DNA from: Cytobacillus gottheilii
GTDB lineage: Bacteria > Bacillota > Bacilli > Bacillales > Cytobacillaceae
Direction: 5' to 3'
Length of the DNA stretch: 64,000 bases
Assembly (NCBI RefSeq): GCF_001636345.1
Contig: NZ_KV440945.1
Coordinates: 2,995,354-3,059,353 of the forward strand
The notes under the pieces are model-generated. The model saw nothing but the letters and a program-made list of their open reading frames with translations, was not told the origin of the DNA and did no database searches. The position numbers were made by a program, and so were the translations under genes. Positions 17,927 through 26,483 of the stretch are shown in pieces (the first letter of the stretch is position 1; every line of letters begins with the position of its first letter).

Positions 17927-18163
17927 TTATTGAATAAGATCAAATACTTCGATGGTAATCATATCAATATTATCAAATTGATATCTCTTTGGCTTTTCTT
18001 TATCATTGTATACTTCTAATTCATACGTCTCATTTTTAGGATGATATGTTACTTGGCACTTTTTCTCACCATTCACTTCGAAAAATCTTTGCATTGGCTC
18101 GCCACCAACTGATTGTTCTTGAAGATTTTTCAGACGTGTTAAAATTCCTTGAAGCTGTGACAT
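17927..18163 (-). CDS. ykuJ: YkuJ family protein
   Basis: A 78-residue cytoplasmic protein beginning MSQLQGILTRLKNLQEQ and containing EPMQRFFEVNGEKKC and FDNIDMITIEVFDLIQ, closely matching Bacillus YkuJ, a small alpha/beta protein of known structure but unknown function. The ATG at 18163 is chosen because AAGGAGAG lies 5 bp before it and relatives begin MSQL; an earlier in-frame ATG overlaps the ribosome site. It lies next to ykuI/ykuL relatives as in B. subtilis. Confidence 0.9.
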   Translation of the reverse strand: MSQLQGILTRLKNLQEQSVGGEPMQRFFEVNGEKKCQVTYHPKNETYELEVYNDKEKPKRYQFDNIDMITIEVFDLIQ

Positions 18164-18520
18164 TTTCTCTCTCCTTTCCAAACAAAAACCTTTTCTGCTA
18201 TAGGTTTCTCTTCTGGCATATTTCTATCCTGAAGGAAATTCAATCAGAATTTTTAAAACGGTACGATCTACATACCAATATTAACAGAATAAAGTAAATA
18301 GCTGTTAATATACAAGTAAAAGATTCGTATTCATTAAAACAAAATTATTCCGGCAATTCAAACGATGCTTCATTTATTGCATTTCTAAAAGGAACATCAT
18401 ACAATTGTTAAGAGTTTCAGCCTTTGCACCTGCTGCAATTGTTACACTTTCATTGTAAACTGAACAACATTTATTTTGCTCTTATCCATCACACTTCATA
18501 CAAAAAACGGAGGGTTAGAA
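18164..18520. other. Divergent intergenic region between ykuJ and the redoxin gene
   Basis: This stretch of about 357 bp must carry the promoters of both flanking genes, but no strong -35/-10 pair stands out. The nonamer CAATTGTTA occurs twice (18402-18410 and 18436-18444), 34 bp apart, upstream of the redoxin gene. No coding frame is supported. Confidence 0.5.
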
Positions 18521-18763
18521 ATGACCAATATTATTTTTTATACACAGCCTGACTGTCCCCCTTGTGAAATCACAAAAACCTTTTTAAGGGAATATGGTTT
18601 CTCTTTTGAATTAAAAGATATTAAATCAGATTCAAGAGCAAGGAAAGAATTAATGGAGGTATATCAATCTTATTCGACACCAACACTTGTCATAGGTGAA
18701 GAAGTCATTACAGGTTTTAACCTTGAAAGGCTTATGGAAGTTCTAAAGATTGAGGAAAAATAA
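18521..18763 (+). CDS. Glutaredoxin/NrdH-like thiol redoxin
   Basis: An 80-residue thioredoxin-fold protein: beta strand IIFYTQ, active site CPPC (residues 11-14), then the cis-Pro segment STPTLVIGEEVITGFNLERL near residues 52-71. This is the layout of glutaredoxin-like/NrdH redoxins that reduce disulfides in the cytoplasm. The ATG at 18521 has GGAGGG 6 bp upstream; an upstream in-frame ATG lacks one. Its reductase and target cannot be told from sequence. A terminator follows directly. Confidence 0.88.
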   Translation: MTNIIFYTQPDCPPCEITKTFLREYGFSFELKDIKSDSRARKELMEVYQSYSTPTLVIGEEVITGFNLERLMEVLKIEEK

Positions 18764-18800
18764 CCATCCGGGATAACTTTTTGACCCCGGATGTTTCATG
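18763..18800 (+). terminator. Terminator after the redoxin gene
   Basis: CATCCGGG (18765-18772) and CCCGGATG (18786-18793) pair, with TTTCAT behind. Confidence 0.75.
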
Positions 18801-18803
18801 GAT

Positions 18804-19448
18804 CTATTTATAAAGTATTCCATTTTCATTTGACAGCAACCAAAGTCCTGTCTTTATCCCGCTTGAAAACGGTGCTATTCCTGTTTCCGCCAAAATGGGC
18901 ATTAATGTATATAACTGTTGAAATCTGTTCTGGTCTTGGTTTTTTTGCTCGCCTTCTGACTCTCCTGGAAGCTCTGAAGGATCAATATTATATAGAAAAT
19001 CAGACACTTTATAGCTGTCATCCTCAACTGTCAGAATAACTCCATCATAGCGGTCCTCATATGTCACAGGACCTTCGTAGACAGCAGGAAAAAATTGATA
19101 GACATACAAATGCCCGTTTTCTTCTGCTATCTTTGTTTCCTGGTTATATGAGAAGTCGGGAATATAATAAAAAGGGTTATCTGTTCCTAAAGTAAAATAT
19201 AAATCATTCTCTTCATAGAGATTTTCATCTAAAAATAGCTTCTCAGCAGATTGAGTAAAATATGGTGCTAAAATCGCTCTTACTTCCTCTAAGGAACGCT
19301 CTTCTCCGCCCAATGATATCTGTGCCTCAAATGCATTTTGAAGGTGTTTGAAAACTTCCTCTCGATCGGTATTAGCATAGGCGGTCATTGAAAACATGGA
19401 TAGACATAATAAAAGGCAAATACATAAACTCTTACCTAGCCTGTACAT
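18804..19448 (-). CDS. Secreted protein of unknown function
   Basis: A protein of about 214 residues with a clear Sec signal peptide: MYRLGKSLCICLLLCLSMFS then MTAYA before the likely cleavage site near residue 25. The mature part is acidic and has no catalytic motif I recognise; segments include EEVRAILAPYFTQSAEKLFL and VTYEDRYDGVILTVEDDSY. It may belong to a Bacillus-specific secreted family (DUF3993-like), but I am not certain. Two adjacent ATGs follow AAGGGGGAT; the second is chosen for spacing. It converges with the redoxin gene. Confidence 0.7.
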   Translation of the reverse strand: MYRLGKSLCICLLLCLSMFSMTAYANTDREEVFKHLQNAFEAQISLGGEERSLEEVRAILAPYFTQSAEKLFLDENLYEENDLYFTLGTDNPFYYIPDFSYNQETKIAEENGHLYVYQFFPAVYEGPVTYEDRYDGVILTVEDDSYKVSDFLYNIDPSELPGESEGEQKNQDQNRFQQLYTLMPILAETGIAPFSSGIKTGLWLLSNENGILYK

Positions 19449-19639
19449 CATAATCCCCCTTTTTCCCGGCATAGTACCTCTAACCCTCATTTTACCAATA
19501 AGATCATCGCTTATTACACTGAATCGTGCCCAAAATACTGACAAGATACGCTGACAATTTACCCTAAGTGACATTTGTCTAATCACAGTTTGACAGTGAG
19601 AGATGCTGAAATAATGTCTAAGAGCACTCTATTTATCGT

Positions 19640-19672
19640 CTAAAAATAAAATAAGGACCTCTATAGGTCCTT
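19640..19672 (-). terminator. Terminator overlapping the stop of the two-TM protein
   Basis: AAGGACC (19653-19659) and GGTCCTT (19666-19672) pair, followed on the minus strand by a T-rich tail. The stem includes bases of the TAA stop codon of the gene it ends. Confidence 0.8.
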
Positions 19673-19907
19673 ACCAATTCAATGAGAATGCATAATAGGC
19701 AATTAAAATGATGGTAATGGCTGCTGCAATCATATAAGTAAGAAAGATTGGATTCCGCAAATAAGGTCGCTTTTTCACTTCATCCGGAATACTTCCGTCG
19801 TTTCCGGAATCGTGTGCCTTTTGTTTAGTCAGCATCATAGTTGACACAAGTCCATAACCCAAGATACCAATACTAATTCCCAGTAAAATTAAAATAAACG
19901 TGCTCAT
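19671..19907 (-). CDS. Small membrane protein with two transmembrane segments
   Basis: A 78-residue protein with hydrophobic segments at about 4-24 and 54-75, joined by a polar, basic loop (LTKQKAHDSGNDG, EVKKRPYLRNP). GGGGAG lies 4 bp before the ATG. I do not recognise the family. It is a single-gene unit between the secreted protein gene and ykuI, with its own terminator. Confidence 0.72.
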   Translation of the reverse strand: MSTFILILLGISIGILGYGLVSTMMLTKQKAHDSGNDGSIPDEVKKRPYLRNPIFLTYMIAAAITIILIAYYAFSLNW

Positions 19908-19983
19908 GATACTCCCCTTCCGAGAAAGCTGCTTATACTATTAACGTTCCTCGGAAGAAAAAAAATATTCTTTCACGACAAGA

Positions 19984-21195
19984 TTAAAGGAGTCCCTCGT
20001 GTTCAAATAAAAAAGAATAAGATATATCAATAAATACATACTCGTCTTCTCTTAGCGGATATGAAAAGGTTCTAATCATCTCCCCTGTCTCAATGTCCGT
20101 GTAAAGATCAGACAGAATTCCTTTTTTTATGCTTTTCATTTTCATAATATTCTCAAGGAAATATGGGCGCCAGCTCCAATTTTTGTGCAAATATTCATTT
20201 TGCACCTGCCAATGGTTATCACTATAAAAGATATTTGGTGATTGCTGAAAACCTTCATCATCGCAAATATATAAGCGAAAGGCGATATTTTTTAAGCGCT
20301 CTGCCAGCTCCATTAGCAAATCATTTTGAAGCTGGTTCTTATTTTTACCTACAAATTGCTGCATGCGCTGATTAAATTGATCTGTAAACTGATAAAAAGA
20401 TTCAAGCTTTTTCTTTTCATAGGAGATAAATTGATGGCATTTTTGCCGAAGCTTTGTTTTTAAAATATCTCGATCGATGAAATCTGGTGAAGGCTGCTGC
20501 AGATAGAATCCTTGATAATACCTACCACCATTTCGCCATGCAAACTGCAGCTGAAACTCCATTTCAATATTTTCAAACAGCAGGGTAGCTCCAATCTTCC
20601 GTGATAGTAAAGAAATGCTGTACAAAATATCATGAAAGCTCTGCTGAACAGTATTTGAACGCAGCGCCTTTAAATCCACCTTTAAAATATTCGGTGCCAA
20701 CTGACCAATTCTGTCCAGCTGAGTACTATCAGCACCTAATTTATCCACCGCTATTTTAATCCCATAGGTTTTATAATAATTTAAAAGATGATCAAGATGA
20801 TCCATAGTTCCTGAATAATTCTTTTCTGTTATTTCAATAACAATTCGGTTTAGGGAAAAGCCTTTCTCCTGATATTGCAAGAGGATATCTAAAAGCTGCT
20901 CTCCATGATCGTACATGATCAAATCTGCATCCCGATTAATAAACAATAAGACATCTTCCTCAAGAGAAAGTGATTTATCAAGCGCCTTTTTTAAAACAGC
21001 ATTATCAACCTCAAGTCGATATTCTTCTGGAATAGTCTCGTCTTGAAAAAAGGGTCCTAAGCTTACAACCTCTTGTTCACTTCTGTACCTCCCTAACACT
21101 TCATAGCCAATAATTCGATGTTCATCCGCACTAAAGATCGGTTGAAAAAAGGGGAAAACACATTTTACATTTGCAATGATTTCTAATGGGTCCAT
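19984..21195 (-). CDS. ykuI: EAL-domain protein YkuI with a degenerate catalytic loop
   Basis: A 403-residue protein: an EAL domain (about 10-250) followed by a PAS-like C-terminal domain. It matches Bacillus YkuI, which binds c-di-GMP in a solved structure but shows no clear phosphodiesterase activity. The signature Glu is present (GYEVLGR). The metal-binding DDFG loop, however, reads VDKLGADS, so the second Asp is Lys. This suggests a c-di-GMP sensor rather than an enzyme. The ATG at 21195 has AAAGGAGGG upstream and begins MDPLEI like relatives; upstream in-frame codons are not needed. Confidence 0.9.
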   Translation of the reverse strand: MDPLEIIANVKCVFPFFQPIFSADEHRIIGYEVLGRYRSEQEVVSLGPFFQDETIPEEYRLEVDNAVLKKALDKSLSLEEDVLLFINRDADLIMYDHGEQLLDILLQYQEKGFSLNRIVIEITEKNYSGTMDHLDHLLNYYKTYGIKIAVDKLGADSTQLDRIGQLAPNILKVDLKALRSNTVQQSFHDILYSISLLSRKIGATLLFENIEMEFQLQFAWRNGGRYYQGFYLQQPSPDFIDRDILKTKLRQKCHQFISYEKKKLESFYQFTDQFNQRMQQFVGKNKNQLQNDLLMELAERLKNIAFRLYICDDEGFQQSPNIFYSDNHWQVQNEYLHKNWSWRPYFLENIMKMKSIKKGILSDLYTDIETGEMIRTFSYPLREDEYVFIDISYSFLFEHEGLL

Positions 21196-21352
21196 GAAAG
21201 CCCTCCTTTCAATCAATAATTCATAATTATACCATATATTTCTTGCCTTATTATAGAAGCAATTAAGAGCCAATTTGCCAGCAGGTTACACTTATAGATC
21301 TTACACCACATCACAAAATAAAGATAAGCAAAATAGAAAGAAGGTTATATGA

Positions 21353-22105
21353 ATGCGTAGAATCTTTTTGGTCCTAATCCTTCTTATCCCTTTGCTTGCC
21401 TGCGGACACAAAGAAACAGCCTCTGAGGAGCTGCAAAAGCCTAAAGCCGAACAGCAGAACAAAGAGCCAAACCCGCAGCCTATGGGAAATAAAAAAACAG
21501 CTCAATCCAAAGAAAAGATCAGCTTAAATGTGCCTTTAATCAAACAGAACCCTGAGTTAAAATACGGCTGCGAAGTAACAAGCTTAGCCATGATGCTTCA
21601 ATATGCAGGTGTTAAGACGAATAAAATGGAATTGTATAAGAACGTAAGTAAAGATCCAGATCAGCTTGTTAAAAATAGAAATAACATAACTCATTGGGGA
21701 GATCCAGGTAAAGGTTTTGTAGGGGATATGACGGGCCGTACAGCAGGATATGCGGTATTTGATGGTCCAATTGAAAATTTAGTGAATCAATACATGCCTG
21801 GTCATGCTGTCAATTTAACTAAACAACCATTTCAGAAAGTGTTAGATCATGTCGGTAAAGGTTATCCAGCCGTCGTATGGACAACTGGCGACTATAAGCT
21901 TCCAGACCGGTGGGAATCATGGAAACATCATAAGCAAACCATTAAAACACCATTAGACCTGCATGCTGTAGTGTTAACTGGATTCGATCAGCAGCATGTA
22001 TACCTTAATGACCCACTCTCCGGAAAAAAAGGAGTAAAAGTCAACAAAAAACAATTTGAAGCCTCCTGGAAAGCCCTCCAATCAAGAGCAATTAGCTACT
22101 GGTAA
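21353..22105 (+). CDS. Lipoprotein with a C39-like cysteine peptidase domain
   Basis: A 250-residue lipoprotein: signal MRRIFLVLILLIPLLAC with Cys17 as the lipidated residue, a polar linker rich in Lys, Gln and Glu to about residue 55, then a papain-like C39_2 domain. The catalytic Cys lies in YGCEVTSLAMML, and the catalytic His in LHAVVLTGFD followed by YLNDP. Such extracellular proteins are common in Bacilli; their substrates are unknown. GAAGG precedes the ATG. The gene is followed by an interspersed repeat rather than a clear terminator. Confidence 0.85.
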   Translation: MRRIFLVLILLIPLLACGHKETASEELQKPKAEQQNKEPNPQPMGNKKTAQSKEKISLNVPLIKQNPELKYGCEVTSLAMMLQYAGVKTNKMELYKNVSKDPDQLVKNRNNITHWGDPGKGFVGDMTGRTAGYAVFDGPIENLVNQYMPGHAVNLTKQPFQKVLDHVGKGYPAVVWTTGDYKLPDRWESWKHHKQTIKTPLDLHAVVLTGFDQQHVYLNDPLSGKKGVKVNKKQFEASWKALQSRAISYW

Positions 22106-22106
22106 C

Positions 22107-22254
22107 AAGAAAAGCGGAGGCGGCTTGCTCAGGGACGACAAGCTTAAGACGAGCCAGGCGAAAGGTCGTTCTTTGACCTTTGGACTGGATTGGCTTAAGA
22201 CCTCGAGTCCCTAGCCGCCGGAGCTAGACATCAAGAAAAGCGGAGGCGGCTTGC
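22107..22254. repeat. Interspersed Bacillaceae repeat with a 22-bp direct repeat at its ends
   Basis: AAGAAAAGCGGAGGCGGCTT plus GC occurs at 22107-22128 and again at 22233-22254. Between them lie inverted segments, for example GGAGGCGGC against GCCGCCGGAGC, and the phrases GTCGTTCTTTGACC and GGCTTAAGACCTCGAG. I recognise this GC-rich, non-coding unit as a repeat common in Bacillus-type genomes, often near gene ends. It begins 2 bp after the C39 lipoprotein stop. Function unknown. Confidence 0.7.
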
Positions 22255-22273
22255 CCCTAAAATAATTGAAAAG

Positions 22274-22312
22274 TATAAGCAAGCCGGTCTCTGGACCGGC
22301 TCGCTTTCTTAA
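22274..22312 (-). terminator. Terminator after fadH
   Basis: AGCCGGTC (22282-22289) and GACCGGCT (22294-22301) form a GC-rich stem with a tetraloop, extended by GC(A)A/CGC pairs. The tail on the minus strand is moderately T-rich. Confidence 0.75.
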
Positions 22313-22324
22313 CGAAGAAGTCCA

Positions 22325-23089
22325 TCAAAATGGATATTGATTAAGATGCTGACCACCATCCATTGTCATGCATTCTCCATTAATATATGCGGCGTGTTCT
22401 GAAAATAGAAAGTAAGCAAGCTCGGCAATTTCTTCTGGTTTTCCAAGTCTCTGCAGAGGAACACTTGAGATCGTTCTATGAGCAGCTTCCTCTGATTCCC
22501 AGAGCTTATCTGCTCCTCCAGTTCGTTCAATTGGCCCTGGGGCAATTGCATTAATGCGCATTCCATATTTCCTGCCCCATTCAACCGCAAGCGTTCGAGT
22601 GAGCGATAGTACACCAGCTTTAGCAGCAGCGGAATGAATTACTCCTGGGCCTGCGTCCCAAGCGTATGTAGCAACCATATTTGTAATGGCCCCTTTCATT
22701 TCTTTATCAATCCAATACTTCCCCACTTCACTGCAGCAATAAAAAGTTCCATTTAAAACAATATCGATCACAGCTTTCCAGCCATTGGCACTAAGCTTTT
22801 CTGCTGGACAAAGAAAATTTCCCGCTGCATTATTAACAAGAAAATCAATTCTTCCAAAAGCCTTGTCTGTTTCACTTACCATACGCTTAACATCATCCAG
22901 TTCTCTGACGTCCATTTGAACCGTAAGAATCTGTCCTGGAAAAGTTTCTATTTCCTTTTTTGCTGTCTCTAATCTATCAGCATCTCTTCCAGTAATAACA
23001 ACATATGCTTTTCCCTCGGCAAACCGTTTTGCCATATATTTTCCCATACCGTTTGATCCGCCTGTGACAATTACAACCTTTTTTTCCAA
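22325..23089 (-). CDS. fadH: 2,4-dienoyl-CoA reductase (SDR family) FadH
   Basis: A 254-residue short-chain dehydrogenase: NAD(P)-binding TGGSNGMG (about 9-16), NNAAGN (about 86-91), and a family-typical region around VATYAWDAGPGVIHSAAAKA, where the usual Tyr-x3-Lys is replaced as in dienoyl-CoA reductases (Lys is retained in AAAKAG). It matches Bacillus YkuF/FadH, which reduces 2,4-dienoyl-CoA during breakdown of unsaturated fatty acids. The start is TTG at 23089 with GAGGAGGGAG upstream. A FadR-type operator lies 19 bp upstream. The fadG partner found in B. subtilis is absent here. Confidence 0.9.
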   Translation of the reverse strand: MEKKVVIVTGGSNGMGKYMAKRFAEGKAYVVITGRDADRLETAKKEIETFPGQILTVQMDVRELDDVKRMVSETDKAFGRIDFLVNNAAGNFLCPAEKLSANGWKAVIDIVLNGTFYCCSEVGKYWIDKEMKGAITNMVATYAWDAGPGVIHSAAAKAGVLSLTRTLAVEWGRKYGMRINAIAPGPIERTGGADKLWESEEAAHRTISSVPLQRLGKPEEIAELAYFLFSEHAAYINGECMTMDGGQHLNQYPF

Positions 23090-23107
23090 TAGACTCCCTC
23101 CTCAAAA

Positions 23108-23123
23108 TGAATGAGTATTCATT
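23108..23123. promoter_or_regulatory. Predicted FadR operator
   Basis: TGAATGAGTATTCATT is a near-perfect match to the Bacillus FadR box TGAATGAMTANTCATTCA (differences at one internal and the last two positions). It lies 19-34 bp upstream of the fadH start codon, next to the ribosome site. FadR represses fatty-acid degradation genes and is released by long-chain acyl-CoA. Confidence 0.75.
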
Positions 23124-23299
23124 ATCGATTTTATCATTTTAATGCGGAATATTCTAACTATTTTTGTCATGTAATAGAATAAAAAGAAATGTAAAACCTT
23201 CCATATAGACTTAGCAGTTAATTTCTTTTGTTTAGAGATATAGTTTGTTAGTATTATAGAATGAACAAACGAACAAACAAAGATAGGTTGGAACACTTC

Positions 23300-24166
23300 A
23301 TGCCAAAAAAAATGACAAGAAGAGGATTTCTGCGAAAATCATTTGGAACACTATTTGGTGTCGCCGCAGCAGGGACAGGCGGCTACTATTACGCACATGA
23401 AATCGAACCAAAGCTTTTGAAAACAGAGTATGTAACCATCAGCAGCAGCAGCATCCCTGACAACTTTTCTAATCTTAAAATCATCCAGTTTAGCGACACA
23501 CACCTTGGTTTTCATTATGATATAAATGATCTGGAGAAATTGGTTAATAAAATGAATCAGCTTGAGCCTGATATTGTCTTATTTACAGGCGATTTAATGG
23601 ACGAACCAAATATGTATCCTGAAACCCAAGCAATTGTGCCTGTCCTTAACAAACTGCAAGCATCAATTGGAAAGTTTGCCATCTATGGAAACCATGATCA
23701 TGGCGGATATGGAACTGATATCTATAAAGATATTATTGAAGAAGGCAACTTCACCTTATTAAAAAATGATCAGCGTAAGGTTCAAATAGGCGAACAGGCA
23801 ATCTATATATTGGGGATTGATGACGCTATGCTAGGGAAACCGGATATTCAGACAGCAATGAATGGTATTCCAAACGATGCCTATACGATTTTATTGTCAC
23901 ACGCCCCTGATTTAGCAGAACATGCAGCCGAATTTGGTATAAACCTGCAGCTGAGCGGCCACAGTCATGGTGGTCAAATACAGCTCCCTTTTTTAGGTGC
24001 ACTTGTCAAACCTCCACATGCAGTCAATTATTATGAAGGTTTTTATACTGTCGGCACTGTCAACCCTCTCACCTTATATGTAAATCGCGGTATTGGTACA
24101 ACACGACTGCCTTTTCGATTCCTATGCAGACCCGAATTGACCGTTTTCACCTTAAAGAAAGCATAA
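23300..24166 (+). CDS. ykuE: Tat-exported metallophosphoesterase YkuE
   Basis: A protein of about 288 residues with a twin-arginine signal (KMTRRGFLRKSFG then a hydrophobic stretch) and a calcineurin-like phosphoesterase domain. Metal-binding motifs are FSDTHLG, TGDLMDEP, YGNHDHGG and, near the C-terminus, LSGHSHGGQ. It matches Bacillus YkuE, a known substrate of the TatAyCy export system that associates with the cell wall. The ATG at 23300 is preferred because the Tat motif then lies at the N-terminus; its ribosome site (AGGTTGG) is weak. It is divergent from fadH. Confidence 0.9.
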   Translation: MPKKMTRRGFLRKSFGTLFGVAAAGTGGYYYAHEIEPKLLKTEYVTISSSSIPDNFSNLKIIQFSDTHLGFHYDINDLEKLVNKMNQLEPDIVLFTGDLMDEPNMYPETQAIVPVLNKLQASIGKFAIYGNHDHGGYGTDIYKDIIEEGNFTLLKNDQRKVQIGEQAIYILGIDDAMLGKPDIQTAMNGIPNDAYTILLSHAPDLAEHAAEFGINLQLSGHSHGGQIQLPFLGALVKPPHAVNYYEGFYTVGTVNPLTLYVNRGIGTTRLPFRFLCRPELTVFTLKKA

Positions 24167-24200
24167 AAAAACGCAGAATCCAATCTGCGTTTTTTTATGC
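24161..24200. terminator. Bidirectional terminator between ykuE and the GGDEF-EAL gene
   Basis: A 17-bp perfect stem (24161-24177 against 24184-24200) centred on ACGCAGA/TCTGCGT, flanked by A-runs and T-runs. It includes the ykuE stop codon. Confidence 0.92.
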
Positions 24201-24205
24201 AAGCA

Positions 24206-26308
24206 TTATCTGTTCATCATAATGTTCTCAATCTCGTTTGCCGGAAGAGGACGGTAATAATAATAGCCCTGTACATAGGCACAATCTGCCTCTAATAAAA
24301 ATTGAGCCTGTTCTTTACTCTCTACTCCTTCGGCAATAACATCCATACCCAGACTTTTAGCCAAGTGGATAATGGTCGTTGTAATCGCGGCGTCTTTATT
24401 ATTAGTCATAACATCCTTAACAAACGACTGATCGATTTTTAAAACATCAATCGGAAATTGCTTTAAATAGCTGAGTGAAGAATAGCCGGTGCCAAAATCA
24501 TCTACTGACACCATAATCCCTAATTTCTTCATTTTTTTAAGAATCGGAATCGCAGCAGCTGTATCCTGCATAGTTCCTTCTGTAATTTCCACTTCCAGGA
24601 GATCTGGAGCAATATTGTACTTCGTGATCGCATGACGGATGGTATCTACAAGATTTTGGTCTTGGAACTGACGCGGCGAGATATTAACAGCTATTCGAAA
24701 CTCCCTGTTAAACTGTTCTGACCACTGTTTGATTTGACTGCAGGCTGTATCAATCACCCATTGACCTATTGGCAAAATTAATCCAGTATCCTCAGCGAGA
24801 GGAATAAATTCTGCTGGAGAAATAAGACCAAATTCCTTTGAATGCCAGCGTAACAATGCTTCAAAACTGACAATTTCATTCGTGGCAAGCTCCAGCTGCG
24901 GCTGATAATACAAAGTCAGCTCTTCATTTTCTAACGCTTTGCGTAAATGAGTCTCTAATTCGACCACATTCCGATGAATAGTATCCATTCTGCCTTGATA
25001 AAATTGAAAATGCGCTTTGCCTTTTTCCTTAACTCTGAAAAGTGCTTCGTCTGCCGCTTTAATCAAACTCTCTGCATCTTTCCCATCAGCAGGATATAAG
25101 CTTATGCCTATACTTGGCGTTATATAATATTCACTAGAATCAAAGTAAAAGGACTTTTTAAAGCTGTCTAAGATCTTTTGTGCAAATTTATTTGCATCCT
25201 TTTTGCTTGTATTAGGGAGCAATAGGATAAACTCATCACCCCCTTGACGATAAACAGAGTAATCCCGGTATTCAAACTGACATAATCTTTCTGCGACCTT
25301 CTTTAAAATTTCATCCCCTACTAAATGGCCAAAGGAATCATTAATAAATTTAAAACGATCTAAGTCGATATATAGTAATGCCGTTTCACTCTTTTGGGCA
25401 ATTTCTGTTTCCAAATGCTTGTCCAGCCCATTTAATAAGGCTCTTCGATTAGGAAGACCAGTCAATTGATCATAAAAAGACATGTTAGCGATCATTTCTG
25501 CATTTTTTGTCAGCTGAGAAAGATCGCGAATAATGGCATATATTCCACTTACCTCCTGATTTATGACGATAGGCAGCATTTTTAAGTGGACATCAACGAC
25601 CTCGCCTTTTTGATGGACAAAGCGGCAATCAATTGTTTCAGAAGCAATTCCAGTTTTTGTTTTGGACAGTACTTGCTGAAAATGGCAATCATCATCTTCA
25701 TAAATATAATCGGCTATAAATGTAGAAATAAATTGTTCATTTGAATATCCTGTAATCATTTTTCCAGCAGGATTTAAATCAATGATTTTCCCGCTCATAT
25801 CAAGGGTTATTACACCATCAAGGTTATGATCAACAATGGACCTTGCCCTCTGCTCACTTTCGATCAGCTGATTCTTCTCCAATAAACTGATCGTGATATC
25901 TCTTGTAACAGAAACAACGTATTTAACAATGCCTTCCTCATCCATGACTGGAGTTAAAATTGATTCACCGATTACCTTACTGCCATCAGCTAAATCCACT
26001 TCATCCGTAAAAACCATGGTCTCTTTATGCATTGCGGCTTTTTTATAATTCATTTGCAGAATTTTTGCTTCCTTAGCCGGCATTACCTCTTCAAATGTTT
26101 TGCCAATATATTGCTCTGATAGTTTCGCATGTCTCATCGCTGGTTCATTAGCGAACAGGTATGTAAAACCATAATTTTCGTCTGCCTTCATTATAAAAAC
26201 CATATCATTTATATAATAAAAAATAATTTCATAAATAATCTTTTCTAATTTTTCACTTGTTTTTTCTTTATCTAGCTCTCTCGCCAGCATATTTTTATAG
26301 TGCTCCAT
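24206..26308 (-). CDS. PAS-PAS-GGDEF-EAL protein (c-di-GMP turnover)
   Basis: A 700-residue cytoplasmic protein. Two PAS domains (about 25-145 and 155-270) are followed by a GGDEF domain (about 275-435) with the intact motif RQGGDEF, and an EAL domain (about 450-695). The EAL domain has the key elements EALLRW, VNISPRQ, EITEG, DDFGTG, LKIDQSFV, EGVES and the final QGYYYYRPL. Both activities may therefore be retained, making and degrading c-di-GMP under PAS control. No RxxD inhibitory site is visible five residues before GGDEF. No transmembrane segment is seen. GAGGATG precedes the ATG. Confidence 0.9.
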   Translation of the reverse strand: MEHYKNMLARELDKEKTSEKLEKIIYEIIFYYINDMVFIMKADENYGFTYLFANEPAMRHAKLSEQYIGKTFEEVMPAKEAKILQMNYKKAAMHKETMVFTDEVDLADGSKVIGESILTPVMDEEGIVKYVVSVTRDITISLLEKNQLIESEQRARSIVDHNLDGVITLDMSGKIIDLNPAGKMITGYSNEQFISTFIADYIYEDDDCHFQQVLSKTKTGIASETIDCRFVHQKGEVVDVHLKMLPIVINQEVSGIYAIIRDLSQLTKNAEMIANMSFYDQLTGLPNRRALLNGLDKHLETEIAQKSETALLYIDLDRFKFINDSFGHLVGDEILKKVAERLCQFEYRDYSVYRQGGDEFILLLPNTSKKDANKFAQKILDSFKKSFYFDSSEYYITPSIGISLYPADGKDAESLIKAADEALFRVKEKGKAHFQFYQGRMDTIHRNVVELETHLRKALENEELTLYYQPQLELATNEIVSFEALLRWHSKEFGLISPAEFIPLAEDTGLILPIGQWVIDTACSQIKQWSEQFNREFRIAVNISPRQFQDQNLVDTIRHAITKYNIAPDLLEVEITEGTMQDTAAAIPILKKMKKLGIMVSVDDFGTGYSSLSYLKQFPIDVLKIDQSFVKDVMTNNKDAAITTTIIHLAKSLGMDVIAEGVESKEQAQFLLEADCAYVQGYYYYRPLPANEIENIMMNR

Positions 26309-26483
26309 CTAATCATCCTCACGAAGTGTATACTGACTGTTTCCTGTAGTCTATTTTACATGATTGTGATAATAAGAATATATAAATCGCAAAAAATTTC
26401 ATCATTTTCTTTTCATATATTGCAATATAGTCTTTTGCCAATCATACACATATTGTGAACACTCAATAGAGAGGATGTTAGTT

